Part shown: positions 34,693 to 43,734 of the stretch, piece after piece
Layout of the letters: each line of letters opens with the position of its first letter
Position numbering within the stretch: the first letter of the stretch is position 1
Source of the DNA: Candidatus Melainabacteria bacterium
GTDB lineage: Bacteria; Cyanobacteriota; Vampirovibrionia; Obscuribacterales; Obscuribacteraceae
Assembly: GCA_013288645.1 (NCBI GenBank)
Contig: JABDBL010000015.1
Span: 1-57,613, forward strand
Length of the DNA: 57,613 nt
Reading direction: 5' to 3'
Position numbers and translations under genes: made by a program
Notes under the pieces: generated by a model
Databases searched by the model: none
Seen by the model: the letters and a program-made list of their open reading frames with translations, nothing else
What the model was told of the DNA's origin: nothing

Positions 34693-35382
34693 TCAAGAAG
34701 AGCGTTTAAGTCTGCCTATTTTACGACCACAATCTGGACAATCAAGTTTGGCATCTAATCCCCGTATCACTTCAAATTCTCCACTCAAACAGTCAAATTT
34801 AAAAAGCTCATTACCTTGAACAATACCTATTTTAGCCAAATATTTTATTGCTTCTAGTGATTGCCAGGCATCAACTAATTCTATGACAGCATCAATTGCC
34901 GGTGGGCCAGTCGGACTAAGAGGAACTTGATCGATGCCAGCTACGGGCAAAGCACAGCGCAAGCAAGCAGAACGACCCGGTATCATCGTATAGATTTGAA
35001 AACGAAAGCCGGTGATACCACTATGAATAAGCACTTTTTCGCTGTCCATACAAATATCACTCAAAGTTAGCTTTTGTTGCCAATCAGACAAGGTATCTAT
35101 GACAATTTCTGCCTCTTGAACAAATCCTTCAATATTAGCAATCGTCCATTCAGCATCAATCGTTTGGCAAAACTCGCTCTTATTAGAAGATGAATAACCG
35201 CTCTCTTTTTCCGACAAATCCACATTAACCAGATTAACCTTTCGTGCTCCGGCCCTGTAAAGGTTTCTCGTCACACTTTGCCCAGTGGACAAAGATCCCA
35301 GCACGCAAATACCGGCTGTAGATAAGGGTCCTTGCCAATTATATGTTTGTGGTTTTCTGACGAATGACTTCTCAGCAGACAA
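34693..35382 (-). CDS. degenerate ThiF/MoeB/HesA (E1-like) family protein
   Basis: This 229-residue protein keeps the E1-like outline: a first strand and glycine loop (CVLGSLSTGQSV), a second strand ending LVNVD, and the C-terminal CLRC and CPDC pairs that hold zinc in MoeB/ThiF. The loop does not fit GxGGxG. The Arg and Gln residues that follow the acidic strand in adenylating members are not visible, so ATP-dependent adenylation is doubtful. It could bind a partner protein or a modified nucleotide. It is the first gene of an operon with a sugar epimerase. A small sulfur-carrier protein, the usual partner, is not seen nearby. Confidence 0.6.
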   Translation of the reverse strand: MSAEKSFVRKPQTYNWQGPLSTAGICVLGSLSTGQSVTRNLYRAGARKVNLVNVDLSEKESGYSSSNKSEFCQTIDAEWTIANIEGFVQEAEIVIDTLSDWQQKLTLSDICMDSEKVLIHSGITGFRFQIYTMIPGRSACLRCALPVAGIDQVPLSPTGPPAIDAVIELVDAWQSLEAIKYLAKIGIVQGNELFKFDCLSGEFEVIRGLDAKLDCPDCGRKIGRLKRSS

Positions 35383-35742
35383 AATTTAAGTCCTTCAAAC
35401 GCCCGTTTAGAGTACCAAATATACGCTATTAAACCAAAAACCTCCACGAGGGAGGTTTTATGGCTGGCGTTGGCGGGGTAAACTTCTACGGAATATTTGT
35501 ACTGTTAGAATAAGCTCCGTTGACTCTCTAAACTATTGGCTTTTCCTTTAACTATTGGGCGGATGCGTTTAATCGCGAACCGTCGAATCTATCGTATAGT
35601 AAAGGTGAGCCAGAAGAGTTATAGATTAAGGCGAAACAAAAAAGAAGTCAAGCGCCCATTTGTTGGCCGCCATACATATTCCAGACTTTTTTTGATTTAA
35701 TCTTTTTCGGTCAAAATAAGCTTAAGAATTGATGCTCAAATT
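35383..35742. other. intergenic stretch, no gene recognised
   Basis: This is the gap between the E1-like gene start and the pilin-like gene's terminator. It holds the hairpin at 35437-35459. Otherwise I see no open frame with a ribosome-binding site, no tRNA and no repeat. Confidence 0.5.
35437..35459. terminator. hairpin with A and T tails, possibly bidirectional terminator
   Basis: AAAACCTCC (35437-35445), loop ACGAG, and GGAGGTTTT (35451-35459) form a perfect 9-bp stem with A- and T-rich ends on either strand. It lies 55 bases upstream of the E1-like gene start, so it may end minus-strand transcription coming from the pilin-like gene or another small transcript. Confidence 0.55.
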
Positions 35743-35773
35743 AAATGGAGGACCAGTCTTTGGTCCTCCATTT
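35743..35773 (-). terminator. strong terminator of the pilin-like gene
   Basis: AAATGGAGGACCA (35743-35755) pairs perfectly with TGGTCCTCCATTT (35761-35773) across a five-base loop, 25 bases after the stop codon of the minus-strand gene. Confidence 0.85.
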
Positions 35774-35797
35774 GTGATTGCCTTATTTCCTGTTGTA

Positions 35798-36346
35798 TTA
35801 GCTGAATAAGTTAGCGTCACGGGCTGAAGCAACTAACCAGTTAATAGCACCTGGTGTTGCTAAACCACCAGTAACACCTGCTGCTCCAAACATTACACGT
35901 TTCATAGCATCTTGTGTTCCAGCAGCCATGTGCATGAAGCCCATAATCATTGTTGGACCACCCCAAGCAATACCTAGGATTTCCATACCGTTAGCGATTA
36001 TATTAAGCAAGGCTTCTAAGTTGGCTAAGTTGTTTACACGTACAGTACCTGCAGTGTTAACACCAGTGACGAAAGTAGCCTGTGGCCCTTGTGGAGCAAT
36101 TGTGCCCAAAGCTGCACCTTGTAACATGGGAGCATTCATTAATGCGGCCCCCGTTTGTCCCGTCTGCGTACCAGTACCGAGCTGCTGAGCATTGCCGGTT
36201 GGATTGCCATAACTAGCACCTGCTCCAGACTGAGTAGCAAAAGCATCTGCGCCTTCACCTTGGGCTAATGCTGGGGTGCTAAGCGCAACTGATGCCATTA
36301 TGGACATCCCTACAGCACCGATAGTAAGTTTAGAAAGACTATTCAT
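35798..36346 (-). CDS. VirB2/TrbC-like pilin candidate, small exported two-helix protein
   Basis: This 182-residue protein has a signal peptide with an A-x-A cleavage site after Ala28 (STPALA|QGEG). A Gly/Thr/Gln-rich region (29-100) follows, then two hydrophobic helices (about 119-141 and 150-174) joined by a short polar turn AAGTQDAMKR. Two helices around a charged turn after a cleaved signal is the layout of VirB2/TrbC pilins of type IV secretion and conjugation. No other secretion gene is near, so it is an orphan. AGGAGGT ribosome-binding site, consensus-like promoter and strong terminator suggest high expression. It could instead be an unrelated abundant surface protein. Confidence 0.55.
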   Translation of the reverse strand: MNSLSKLTIGAVGMSIMASVALSTPALAQGEGADAFATQSGAGASYGNPTGNAQQLGTGTQTGQTGAALMNAPMLQGAALGTIAPQGPQATFVTGVNTAGTVRVNNLANLEALLNIIANGMEILGIAWGGPTMIMGFMHMAAGTQDAMKRVMFGAAGVTGGLATPGAINWLVASARDANLFS

Positions 36347-36414
36347 TTGAGAACCTCCTGGTAAAAATATGGTCTCTATACAGTAAGAAATTTAGTAACG
36401 GGACCTTGATTTTG

Positions 36415-36433
36415 AGCCGCAAAGGCGGCCTCT
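36415..36433 (-). other. leader hairpin of the pilin-like gene
   Basis: In the minus-strand leader, GAGGCCGC-CTTT-GCGGCTC forms a 7-bp stem with one bulged G, about 70 bases before the start codon. It may stabilise the message. A regulatory switch is also possible. Confidence 0.45.
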
Positions 36434-36449
36434 TGAAATCGACTCGTTT

Positions 36450-36478
36450 ACTTTACGAAAAACAAGGGTACAAGTCAA
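36450..36478 (-). promoter_or_regulatory. sigma-70-type promoter of the pilin-like gene
   Basis: On the minus strand, TTGACT (36478-36473), a 17-base spacer and TAAAGT (36455-36450). The leader is predicted to be about 95 bases. Confidence 0.7.
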
Positions 36479-36565
36479 TCGCGATTTTGTAAGGTAGCTA
36501 ACAAACGACTGACTTCTAATCCACGAAACCCAGACGGAGCGGACATTATACTTGACAAGCAAATT

Positions 36566-37783
36566 TCAAGATAATGAGAGTATGCGCTCGATTCGTTGTT
36601 GTCTACCCAACAAAAGCTCTAATATTGCTGCTCCGTAAGGACTAATTCTCAATTCACCCAGACTTTTTTCAAGCTGTACAACCGCTGAAACAGCATCATC
36701 CAGATTAATTTTTGATTGGAGGCGGCACTTAGCATTTTGTCGCACTTTTAATTTAAGCAATGCTACTGTCAGAGCTAAATGATTAAATCCGGCTATCAAG
36801 CTCAGTTGTCCGAAGCCAGCTCCAAAATATAATTTAGCAAAAACGTGGGAATAAAAAAATCGATTAATTAGATCCTTAACTTGATCATCTACACCGGACC
36901 ATGCCAAGTCGTCTGCTGCAACTATTAATTTATCATATTGACTCGTGTTAAAAGACCCTTTAATAAAGCTGGCTGCATTCAGATTCAATTGCCCATAACC
37001 TTTTGCTCGCTGCTTGTCCATTGGGAAGTACTTTTTATATAGAGTAAGAAAAAGTATTTTGTCCCATCTATTTAGATATGTTTGCTTCGGCTTGCCTACA
37101 TAAGTACTTTTGCATCCTGGTCTGCCATCAACTTTTTCTTGCTTAGTTAATCTCTCGTGAAGCACAGAGTCAAGATAGCGCGATCCTTCCATAAATTTAT
37201 CTTCAATACTTTTAGCAGGGTCTTTCATCAAAGCTAAAAGCGGTTTTTCAATTTCTGAATATTCAGACCAAGATAAAGGTACATTGCTAGAAAGCTTAAG
37301 CTGAGACCAATTAGGATGATGATTGGGAAAAAGCTTTTGGAACTCAGCATATTTCGTCTTTAAATATTCCCTTTGCTCGATTAAGGACCGTCCAGCATTA
37401 AAAATAGCTCCCCGACTAATAAAACTAACTGTGGCAAATACCCCCTCCGGTGTCTCATTAAAGCTATAAGGAAATAGCTGACAAATGGCAGGTTTAACGG
37501 AAGCACCGAATTGGCTATGGATAAAACAAAGATTGTTTTTTAGAAAAGGACATTGTCCAGTCGACTCTGGATTTATTGCATGAGTGTAAGGAGTATTCAA
37601 TTTTTCATGGGTCTTCAAAGCCCTAAACAGCTTTTTGTCTTTTAAGTCGGGGCTAAGCGCACCCCAATCTATCGATGCTATGCGCTCATAATCTTCTTGT
37701 GTCAAAGGCACAGACCAACCGCTACAACACTTTCCACAGCCGGTACACTCATAATTAATACCTTCAGGTATATTTAATTCCAT
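36566..37783 (-). CDS. YkgJ/FliB-like cysteine-cluster protein
   Basis: This 405-residue protein begins with CTGCGKCC (residues 13-20), the C-x2-C-x2-C-C metal-binding motif of YkgJ-type zinc/iron-chelating proteins. Further cysteines follow in QCPFL, NLCFIH and AICQLFPYSF. The length and the C-terminal helical half resemble flagellin lysine N-methylases (FliB) and related metal-cluster enzymes. No flagellin is nearby, so another protein substrate or a different role is likely. Assignment to FliB is by layout only. Confidence 0.65.
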   Translation of the reverse strand: MELNIPEGINYECTGCGKCCSGWSVPLTQEDYERIASIDWGALSPDLKDKKLFRALKTHEKLNTPYTHAINPESTGQCPFLKNNLCFIHSQFGASVKPAICQLFPYSFNETPEGVFATVSFISRGAIFNAGRSLIEQREYLKTKYAEFQKLFPNHHPNWSQLKLSSNVPLSWSEYSEIEKPLLALMKDPAKSIEDKFMEGSRYLDSVLHERLTKQEKVDGRPGCKSTYVGKPKQTYLNRWDKILFLTLYKKYFPMDKQRAKGYGQLNLNAASFIKGSFNTSQYDKLIVAADDLAWSGVDDQVKDLINRFFYSHVFAKLYFGAGFGQLSLIAGFNHLALTVALLKLKVRQNAKCRLQSKINLDDAVSAVVQLEKSLGELRISPYGAAILELLLGRQQRIERILSLS

Positions 37784-37924
37784 ACTAGTTTAGTTAGCCT
37801 CTGTCTTATTATTAGCCTTTACTCAGCTTTGTGCAAGCAGTATTGAATCTTTTTACCAATTAAAAGATCTCATTGCATAACTGGGTGATAAGATAAGCCC
37901 AATTATCTAAATTTAGGAATTTGT

Positions 37925-39172
37925 ATGTCAAAAAATCAAACTGTAAGTGGCTGCCAAACCGAACATAGTAGTGAAACAGCCTGGTCAGAAAAGTCGGCTT
38001 TATCGAATAACATGTGGATTGGTAAGGGCAAGAAGACTAGAAGAGCCTATGGCTTTGACGAAATTGCTCTTGTACCTGGCTCAGTCACCTATGACCTCGA
38101 ACTATGCGATATTTCCTTTCAGATTGATAAACATAAATTCGCTATGCCAATCATTGCCTCTGCTATGGATAGCGTTGTGGATGCCAAAATGGCTAGCGCG
38201 ATGGGTAAGTTAGGCGGCCTAGCTGTACTAAATATACAAGGACTGCAAACTCGTTATGAAAACACGGACGATGTCTATGGCAAAGTAATCAGTTGTGATA
38301 ATCAAAATTTTGTTTCTGTTATGCAAGAGCTTTACGCAAGTCCAATTAAAGAACAGCTTATCAGTAAACGTATTGAAGAAATAAAAGCCAAAGGCGTTTT
38401 AGTAGCCATTTCAGTAACACCTACTATGGCTGAAAAATATGGACCTATTGCCGTAAAAGCTGGTTGCGATATTTTAGTTGTGCAATCTACAGTCACTGGT
38501 GTCAAACATCACTCTGCTAGCGGCGCTCCTAATTTGGATCTAGCAAAGTTTTGCAAACAAGTTTCCATACCCGTTATTGTTGGCAATTGCGTAACATATG
38601 AAATCGCCTTAGCATTAATGAATACTGGTGTAGCCGGTATTTTAGTTGGTATTGGACCCGGTGCTGCTTGTACCTCACGCAGCGTGTTAGGTATCGGCGT
38701 ACCAATGGCAACATCTATAGCTGATTGCGTAGCAGCCAGAGAAGAATTTGCTGCCCAATCTGGTAAAAAGCCTTTGATCATAGCTGATGGTGGTATGGTC
38801 GTTGGCGGTGATATTTGTAAAGCCATTGCCTGTGGCGCTGATGCAGTAATGATTGGTTCACCGTTAGCTAGAGCAAAAGAAGCTCCTGGGCGAGGCTTTC
38901 ATTGGGGCATGGCTACTCCAAGCCCTGTATTACCAAGAGGTACACGAATTAAGGTAGGCACAAGTGGCACACTAGAACAAATTCTCCTTGGTCCAGCACA
39001 TACTGATGACGGCACTCAAAATTTAACGGGCGCTTTAAAAACTAGCATGTCAACTTTAGGGGCTGCCACAATTACCGAAATGCAGCAAGTGGAGGTTGTT
39101 ATCGCTCCATCCATTCTGACTGAAGGTAAAGTGTTTCAAAACGCACAACATATTGGTATGGGCAGATCGTAA
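37925..39172 (+). CDS. GuaB3-family IMPDH-like enzyme (probable GMP reductase)
   Basis: This 415-residue TIM-barrel enzyme has no CBS domains. It has AFDE-like GFDEIALVPGS, ASAMDSVVD, VQSTVTG, the catalytic loop GPGAACTSRSVLGIGVP with its Cys, and IADGGMVVGGDICKAIACGADAVMIG for phosphate binding. This pattern, with the long insert near residues 95-130, fits the GuaB3 group of actinobacteria and cyanobacteria, which has been reported to act as GMP reductase (GMP to IMP). The htrA gene follows after 32 bases and may be cotranscribed. Confidence 0.85.
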   Translation: MSKNQTVSGCQTEHSSETAWSEKSALSNNMWIGKGKKTRRAYGFDEIALVPGSVTYDLELCDISFQIDKHKFAMPIIASAMDSVVDAKMASAMGKLGGLAVLNIQGLQTRYENTDDVYGKVISCDNQNFVSVMQELYASPIKEQLISKRIEEIKAKGVLVAISVTPTMAEKYGPIAVKAGCDILVVQSTVTGVKHHSASGAPNLDLAKFCKQVSIPVIVGNCVTYEIALALMNTGVAGILVGIGPGAACTSRSVLGIGVPMATSIADCVAAREEFAAQSGKKPLIIADGGMVVGGDICKAIACGADAVMIGSPLARAKEAPGRGFHWGMATPSPVLPRGTRIKVGTSGTLEQILLGPAHTDDGTQNLTGALKTSMSTLGAATITEMQQVEVVIAPSILTEGKVFQNAQHIGMGRS

Positions 39173-39204
39173 TTAAAACCGTAAATAAAAACGGAGGATA
39201 AAAA

Positions 39205-40410
39205 GTGATATTTAGACACAGCAATCAAAACTGGAAAAATACATGGCTCGCAAGTCTGGTTCTAGCAGTGGTATCAAGTCCTTTTTTATCCAACACACCT
39301 CCCGTCCAAGCTATTGGCATACCAATTCAATCCAATACAGTAGCAGACCTTGCTGAAGCTATCGCACCAGCTGTAGTAAATATTGAAGTAAATCAAACAA
39401 TCACTCAGCCCACGATGCCCTTTATGGGCACACCTTTCGAATTCTTCTTCAATGGACAAAGAGTACGTCCACAACAATCTCCTCAGGATAAAAAACCTGC
39501 TCCTGACGCTCCCAACGCACCTTCTGCTCCGCATTTTGAAAAACGCAATGCTGGATCAGGTTTTATTGTGCAGCAGGACGGCTATATTGTTACTAATAGG
39601 CATGTTATACACGGTGCTTCGAAAATAAAAGTCACTCTTTCGGATAAGCGTGTCTTTGATGCAAAAGTGATGGGCGAAGACAATTTTTCCGATTTAGCTG
39701 TCGTCAAAATTGAGGCAAACAATCTTCCCTCCGCCACTCTCGGTAGCTCTAGTGCTCTGCGTCCTGGTGATTTTGTTATTGCCGTTGGCAGTCCTTTAGG
39801 ATACGACCACACGGTTACCTTCGGCATAGTTTCGGCAGTGGGCAGAGCAGTCACAGACGTGAACGGCAATATAAACTTCATCCAGACTGACGCGCCCATA
39901 AATCCGGGGAATTCGGGCGGTCCTTTAGTCGATCTTAACGGCGGAGTTGTTGGCGTAAATACGGCTATGCAAATCAATGCTCAAAGTATTGGTTTTTCAA
40001 TTCCCATCGATGTGGCTAAATCAGTTATCGATAGTCTTATTAATCATCGCAAAATATTGAGACCCTGGATAGGCTTAGCTATGCAAGATATGGACGATGT
40101 ATTAGCTAAAAGCCTCGGCTTACCAGCTAGCACAAAGGGTGTCTTAGTAGCACAAGTACTTGATGGCAGCCCAGCTCAAGCAGCTGGACTTGAGCGCGGT
40201 GATGTCATTCAAAAGATTGACGGCAAGGATGTATCTAGTAGCAAGGAAATACAAGAACTTGTTCGCAGCCACAAAGTAAGTGACATCATTAATTTCTTTA
40301 TTCTACACAATAATTTAGGACGAGCTGCTGCTGTGCATATCGGTGAATATCCTAACGACAAAACAACCGATGAACCTAAACCACCCGGAATCGAAAACGA
40401 CGAGAAATAA
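39205..40410 (+). CDS. HtrA/DegP-like serine protease with one PDZ domain
   Basis: This 401-residue exported protease has a signal peptide with likely cleavage after VQA (35-36). A trypsin-like domain follows with His133 (TNRHVIHGA), Asp163 (FSDLAVVK) and Ser237 (NPGNSGGPL). One PDZ domain covers about 290-375 and a short acidic tail ends the protein. A Pro-rich insert (about 88-110) precedes the catalytic His. It performs envelope protein quality control. A GGAGG site lies upstream of the GTG start. Confidence 0.92.
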   Translation: MIFRHSNQNWKNTWLASLVLAVVSSPFLSNTPPVQAIGIPIQSNTVADLAEAIAPAVVNIEVNQTITQPTMPFMGTPFEFFFNGQRVRPQQSPQDKKPAPDAPNAPSAPHFEKRNAGSGFIVQQDGYIVTNRHVIHGASKIKVTLSDKRVFDAKVMGEDNFSDLAVVKIEANNLPSATLGSSSALRPGDFVIAVGSPLGYDHTVTFGIVSAVGRAVTDVNGNINFIQTDAPINPGNSGGPLVDLNGGVVGVNTAMQINAQSIGFSIPIDVAKSVIDSLINHRKILRPWIGLAMQDMDDVLAKSLGLPASTKGVLVAQVLDGSPAQAAGLERGDVIQKIDGKDVSSSKEIQELVRSHKVSDIINFFILHNNLGRAAAVHIGEYPNDKTTDEPKPPGIENDEK

Positions 40411-40557
40411 GCCAAAGGTGGAAAGCCAGATCGCTTGATCATCATTTCTACATTTGTCCCCATAAAAATTACCGGTAACCTTGGCTCACCCGATTACAAA
40501 TACGCAAAACATACGAAAGAAGTTTATCAATGGAACGGAACAAAGATAGTTAACATC

Positions 40558-41703
40558 TCAGAAAGTACACGGTAAAAATACTTCTTCAAATGAATGGAAT
40601 AGTTTCTTTTTTTGAGCTAATACCGCACTGCTTGGGCAAAACAGCCAGGAGAGGGTCGTCGCTTGTAAGCGCGCAAAGTTACTCTGCGAACTGTTTGCAG
40701 ATTGTGCATATCTATTTCCATAAATCCCACCTTTTACAGAACGTCCGATAGCTAGCACATGATTTAAATAACCATGGTCAGTACCTTTACTGTCGTTCTC
40801 TTGATAGCTACGCCCAAATTCTGAACAAATAAGGGTCAATACCCTATCGCCAAAACCACATTTATCCAAATCGGCCTGAAAAGAATGCACTCCTTTAGAT
40901 AACATTCTGAGCAAATAGGCATGCTGAGCTAATTGATCCATATGCGTATCAAACCCACCTAAGCTTATGTGATAAACAGTGTCACTTGTCTTTCGAGCAA
41001 TAAGTTGAGCAGTTTGTTTTAAGGCAAACTCAAAACCATGTTCTACATGTCCCTGCAGATCTCTAGACTTATTCCCCATTTGATAATGAACATCCAAATT
41101 AAATTCAAAGTTATTGCTCGCATTGAGAGAAGAAAGAACTAGCTTGTCTCTTGACTTAATTTCCTTCAATGCATTGTCTTCTCGGTAAAATAGCGGCTCT
41201 ACATTAATAGCATGAAAATTCTGATCGCCCAGTTCATTCTTACCTAGTTCAGCGTAGCGTGCCTGCCATGTCTTGGTATGATTTTGATCAATAGCTCTAT
41301 ACTGCATTATCTTAATTGCTTTATGATGCGATAAGTCTTGTTCAAACACACCATGATTCAATAAAATTGCCACTTCATTCCTGTCATATATTTCCTTAAT
41401 TTCAGACAAAGCAGGATGAAAAGCAAAATCATTATTCAACTTCAAAACAGTATTAGAATCAATAGCTAGATTAGGTCGCTTACTATAATAAGTATGGTCA
41501 TTATAAGGAATGACTGTGTTAAACCAATCATTTCCACCTGCTAAATGAATTACGACAAGAATATTCTTTCCCTTAGATAGCCCTGTCCGTGAAGCATAAT
41601 CAACCTGCGCATCTAACAGACTTGATCGTATATTTAAAAACGGAGCAAATGAAAATAAAAGTCCCGAACTATGAGCAAAAAAATCACGGCGGCTAATTTT
41701 CAT
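40558..41703 (-). CDS. DUF1501 protein with Tat signal
   Basis: This 381-residue protein starts MKISRRDFFAHSSG, a twin-arginine export signal with a hydrophobic stretch to residue 22. The body is the DUF1501 type: VVIHLAGGNDWFNTVIPYND, LLNHGVFEQDLSHHKA and GGFDTHMDQLAQHAYLL, with a final EFGRSYQENDSKGTDHGY. The fold is related to alkaline-phosphatase/sulfatase-like hydrolases, and members are often paired with DUF1800 proteins. No DUF1800 gene is present here. Catalytic role unknown. The CapD-like gene ends 14 bases upstream, so the two share a transcript. Confidence 0.85.
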   Translation of the reverse strand: MKISRRDFFAHSSGLLFSFAPFLNIRSSLLDAQVDYASRTGLSKGKNILVVIHLAGGNDWFNTVIPYNDHTYYSKRPNLAIDSNTVLKLNNDFAFHPALSEIKEIYDRNEVAILLNHGVFEQDLSHHKAIKIMQYRAIDQNHTKTWQARYAELGKNELGDQNFHAINVEPLFYREDNALKEIKSRDKLVLSSLNASNNFEFNLDVHYQMGNKSRDLQGHVEHGFEFALKQTAQLIARKTSDTVYHISLGGFDTHMDQLAQHAYLLRMLSKGVHSFQADLDKCGFGDRVLTLICSEFGRSYQENDSKGTDHGYLNHVLAIGRSVKGGIYGNRYAQSANSSQSNFARLQATTLSWLFCPSSAVLAQKKKLFHSFEEVFLPCTF

Positions 41704-41717
41704 GCGTTTTGCTTCTG

Positions 41718-43610
41718 CTAAGACTTATTCCCTACTAAAAGATTACTACCAATTGCATTATTTAGACAACTTCTTATAGCTATTTCGTTTCCAATTTGAG
41801 AATATTCATGCAATTGCTCTAATGATTGTTTTAATAAGCCTGACTCCAATGGATCAGGTTTACCAACCAATATTTTTTCATAAGAGGTTTTGCTTAGTGC
41901 TTCAGAAGCAGTAAGCAACTCTTCATATAATTTTTCACCGGGACGCAACCCTGTAAACTCAATTTGAATATCTTGTCCTGGTCTAAGTCCAGAGAATTTA
42001 ATTAAGTCATTAGCTAAATCAAGTATTTTGACCGGACTGCCCATGTCTAGAACAAATATTTCGCCACCAGCTCCCAACGTAGCTGCTTGCAAGATGAGCT
42101 GCACCGCCTCTGGTATCAACATAAAATACCGGGTTGCTTCTGGATGAGTGACGGTAACCGGGCCCCCATTAGCTATTTGTTGGCGCCAGATAGGTACTAC
42201 TGAACCACGACTAGCTAACACATTACCAAAACGTACTGCTACATATTTGGTTTTACTCTTTAACGCTAAGTCTTGCACTATCAATTCAGCAATGCGCTTG
42301 CTAGCTCCCATAACAGAAGTTGGGTTGACAGCTTTATCGCTTGAGACCAAAATAAATGTATTGACGCCGTAGCGTGAAGATAATTGAGCTATAACTTGTG
42401 TACCAAAGATATTATTAGTTACCGCCTCACAAACATTTGCTTCCATCAACGGCACATGCTTATGAGCAGCAGCATGAAAAACCACGTCAGGACGTAATTC
42501 TTTGAAAATGTTTTCGAGCCTATTTTCATCACGTATGTCTGCAATAACTGGCAAAAATTCTACAGGCTCAGGTCTTCCCTGCAATTCCTGATAAATGGAA
42601 AAAATAGAATTTTCGCCTTTGCCTAATAGAACAAGCCTGCGCGGCTGATAGCGAACTATCTGCCTACACAATTCGCTACCGATTGAGCCACCCGCTCCAG
42701 TAACAAGCACACATTTATTCTCTAAATAACCAGCTATTGAAGCCGTGTCCAATTTTACTGGTTCCCTGCCAAGCAAATCCTCAAGAGAAACATCGCGTAA
42801 TTGACTAACGCTCACACGTCCATTAATCAATTCAAAAAGACCAGGTAAAATTCTAGTTTCTACTTCTACTTCCCTACATACATCCACAATACGTCTGATT
42901 TCTGATGCTGGAGCTGAAGGCATGGCAATAATTACTTGGTCAATGAATAACGTTTCGACCAACCTTGCTAAATCGTGTGTGGTACCAAAAACGGTTAATG
43001 GTCCAATTCGTTTACGCATTTTTTCTGGATCATCATCGAGCATACCCACAACATCAACACCCAAATCTGGACGTTGATTTAGTTCTCTCAATACTAATTG
43101 TCCGGCATCTCCAGCACCTATCAACAGAGCGCGTCTTCTAACTGGTTGGCGCCAATGACGCCTTTGTTTGTGCTCAGTTTGCAAACGTCGCAATATCCTC
43201 GGACTGACAAGCAATAAAAAACTTAGACCACAGTCGATGAGAATAATGCCCAACGATAATTGTTGTCCATAAATATTCAGCAAGCCTAATAAACGTATGG
43301 CCAGCAAAATTGAGCTAGCAATTAAAAGTGATAATCCTAATTCCATCACTTCAGTTAAGCCTGTATAGCGCCATAACCGACGATAAACACCGAACGACCA
43401 ACAAATAATTATCTTAGCTAAGACAATTGGCACAGCCAATGTAAATAGTTGAGCTATAAAGCTATTGCTAGGATGACCATCAAAGCGAATCAAGTAAGAA
43501 CAAGCAAATGCCAGTCCAACTAGAAAAGCATCCAAAATGACTTGTAAAAGCCTTAGCCAGCCTATTTTTATACTCGGCGCCATAAAGGTGGGCTCTGAAA
43601 GATTAGACAT
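41718..43610 (-). CDS. membrane CapD/FlaA1/PglF-type sugar-nucleotide dehydratase
   Basis: This protein has 630 residues. Four N-terminal transmembrane helices (about 15-135) precede a Rossmann-type CoA-binding-like domain (LIGAGDAGQLVLREL, about 163-177). The NAD-binding dehydratase domain has VTGAGGSIGSELCRQI (about 304-319) and the active-site segment SSDKAVNPTSVMGASKR, where Met replaces the usual Tyr as in PglF-like members. It converts UDP-GlcNAc to a 4-keto-6-deoxy sugar for surface glycans. It adds to the envelope-sugar theme of the window. Confidence 0.9.
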   Translation of the reverse strand: MSNLSEPTFMAPSIKIGWLRLLQVILDAFLVGLAFACSYLIRFDGHPSNSFIAQLFTLAVPIVLAKIIICWSFGVYRRLWRYTGLTEVMELGLSLLIASSILLAIRLLGLLNIYGQQLSLGIILIDCGLSFLLLVSPRILRRLQTEHKQRRHWRQPVRRRALLIGAGDAGQLVLRELNQRPDLGVDVVGMLDDDPEKMRKRIGPLTVFGTTHDLARLVETLFIDQVIIAMPSAPASEIRRIVDVCREVEVETRILPGLFELINGRVSVSQLRDVSLEDLLGREPVKLDTASIAGYLENKCVLVTGAGGSIGSELCRQIVRYQPRRLVLLGKGENSIFSIYQELQGRPEPVEFLPVIADIRDENRLENIFKELRPDVVFHAAAHKHVPLMEANVCEAVTNNIFGTQVIAQLSSRYGVNTFILVSSDKAVNPTSVMGASKRIAELIVQDLALKSKTKYVAVRFGNVLASRGSVVPIWRQQIANGGPVTVTHPEATRYFMLIPEAVQLILQAATLGAGGEIFVLDMGSPVKILDLANDLIKFSGLRPGQDIQIEFTGLRPGEKLYEELLTASEALSKTSYEKILVGKPDPLESGLLKQSLEQLHEYSQIGNEIAIRSCLNNAIGSNLLVGNKS

Positions 43611-43649
43611 TTATAGGTTTTACCTTGCAAGATGTCATATCTTAGCATA

Positions 43650-43697
43650 ACCTTCATAAGCGCTGCCTCGGCACCATTCATACAATGCAATGGTCGC
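43650..43697. repeat. short remnant of the GC-rich repeat family
   Basis: AAGCGCTGCCTCGGCACC repeats the GCGCTGCCTCG core of the xse tandem repeat, followed by further GC-rich DNA with GTGCTGCGCTGAA. It lies between two minus-strand genes, as the xse copy does. Confidence 0.4.
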
Positions 43698-43734
43698 CGT
43701 GCTGCGCTGAATTGAATTATTAGCGGAGACGGTT

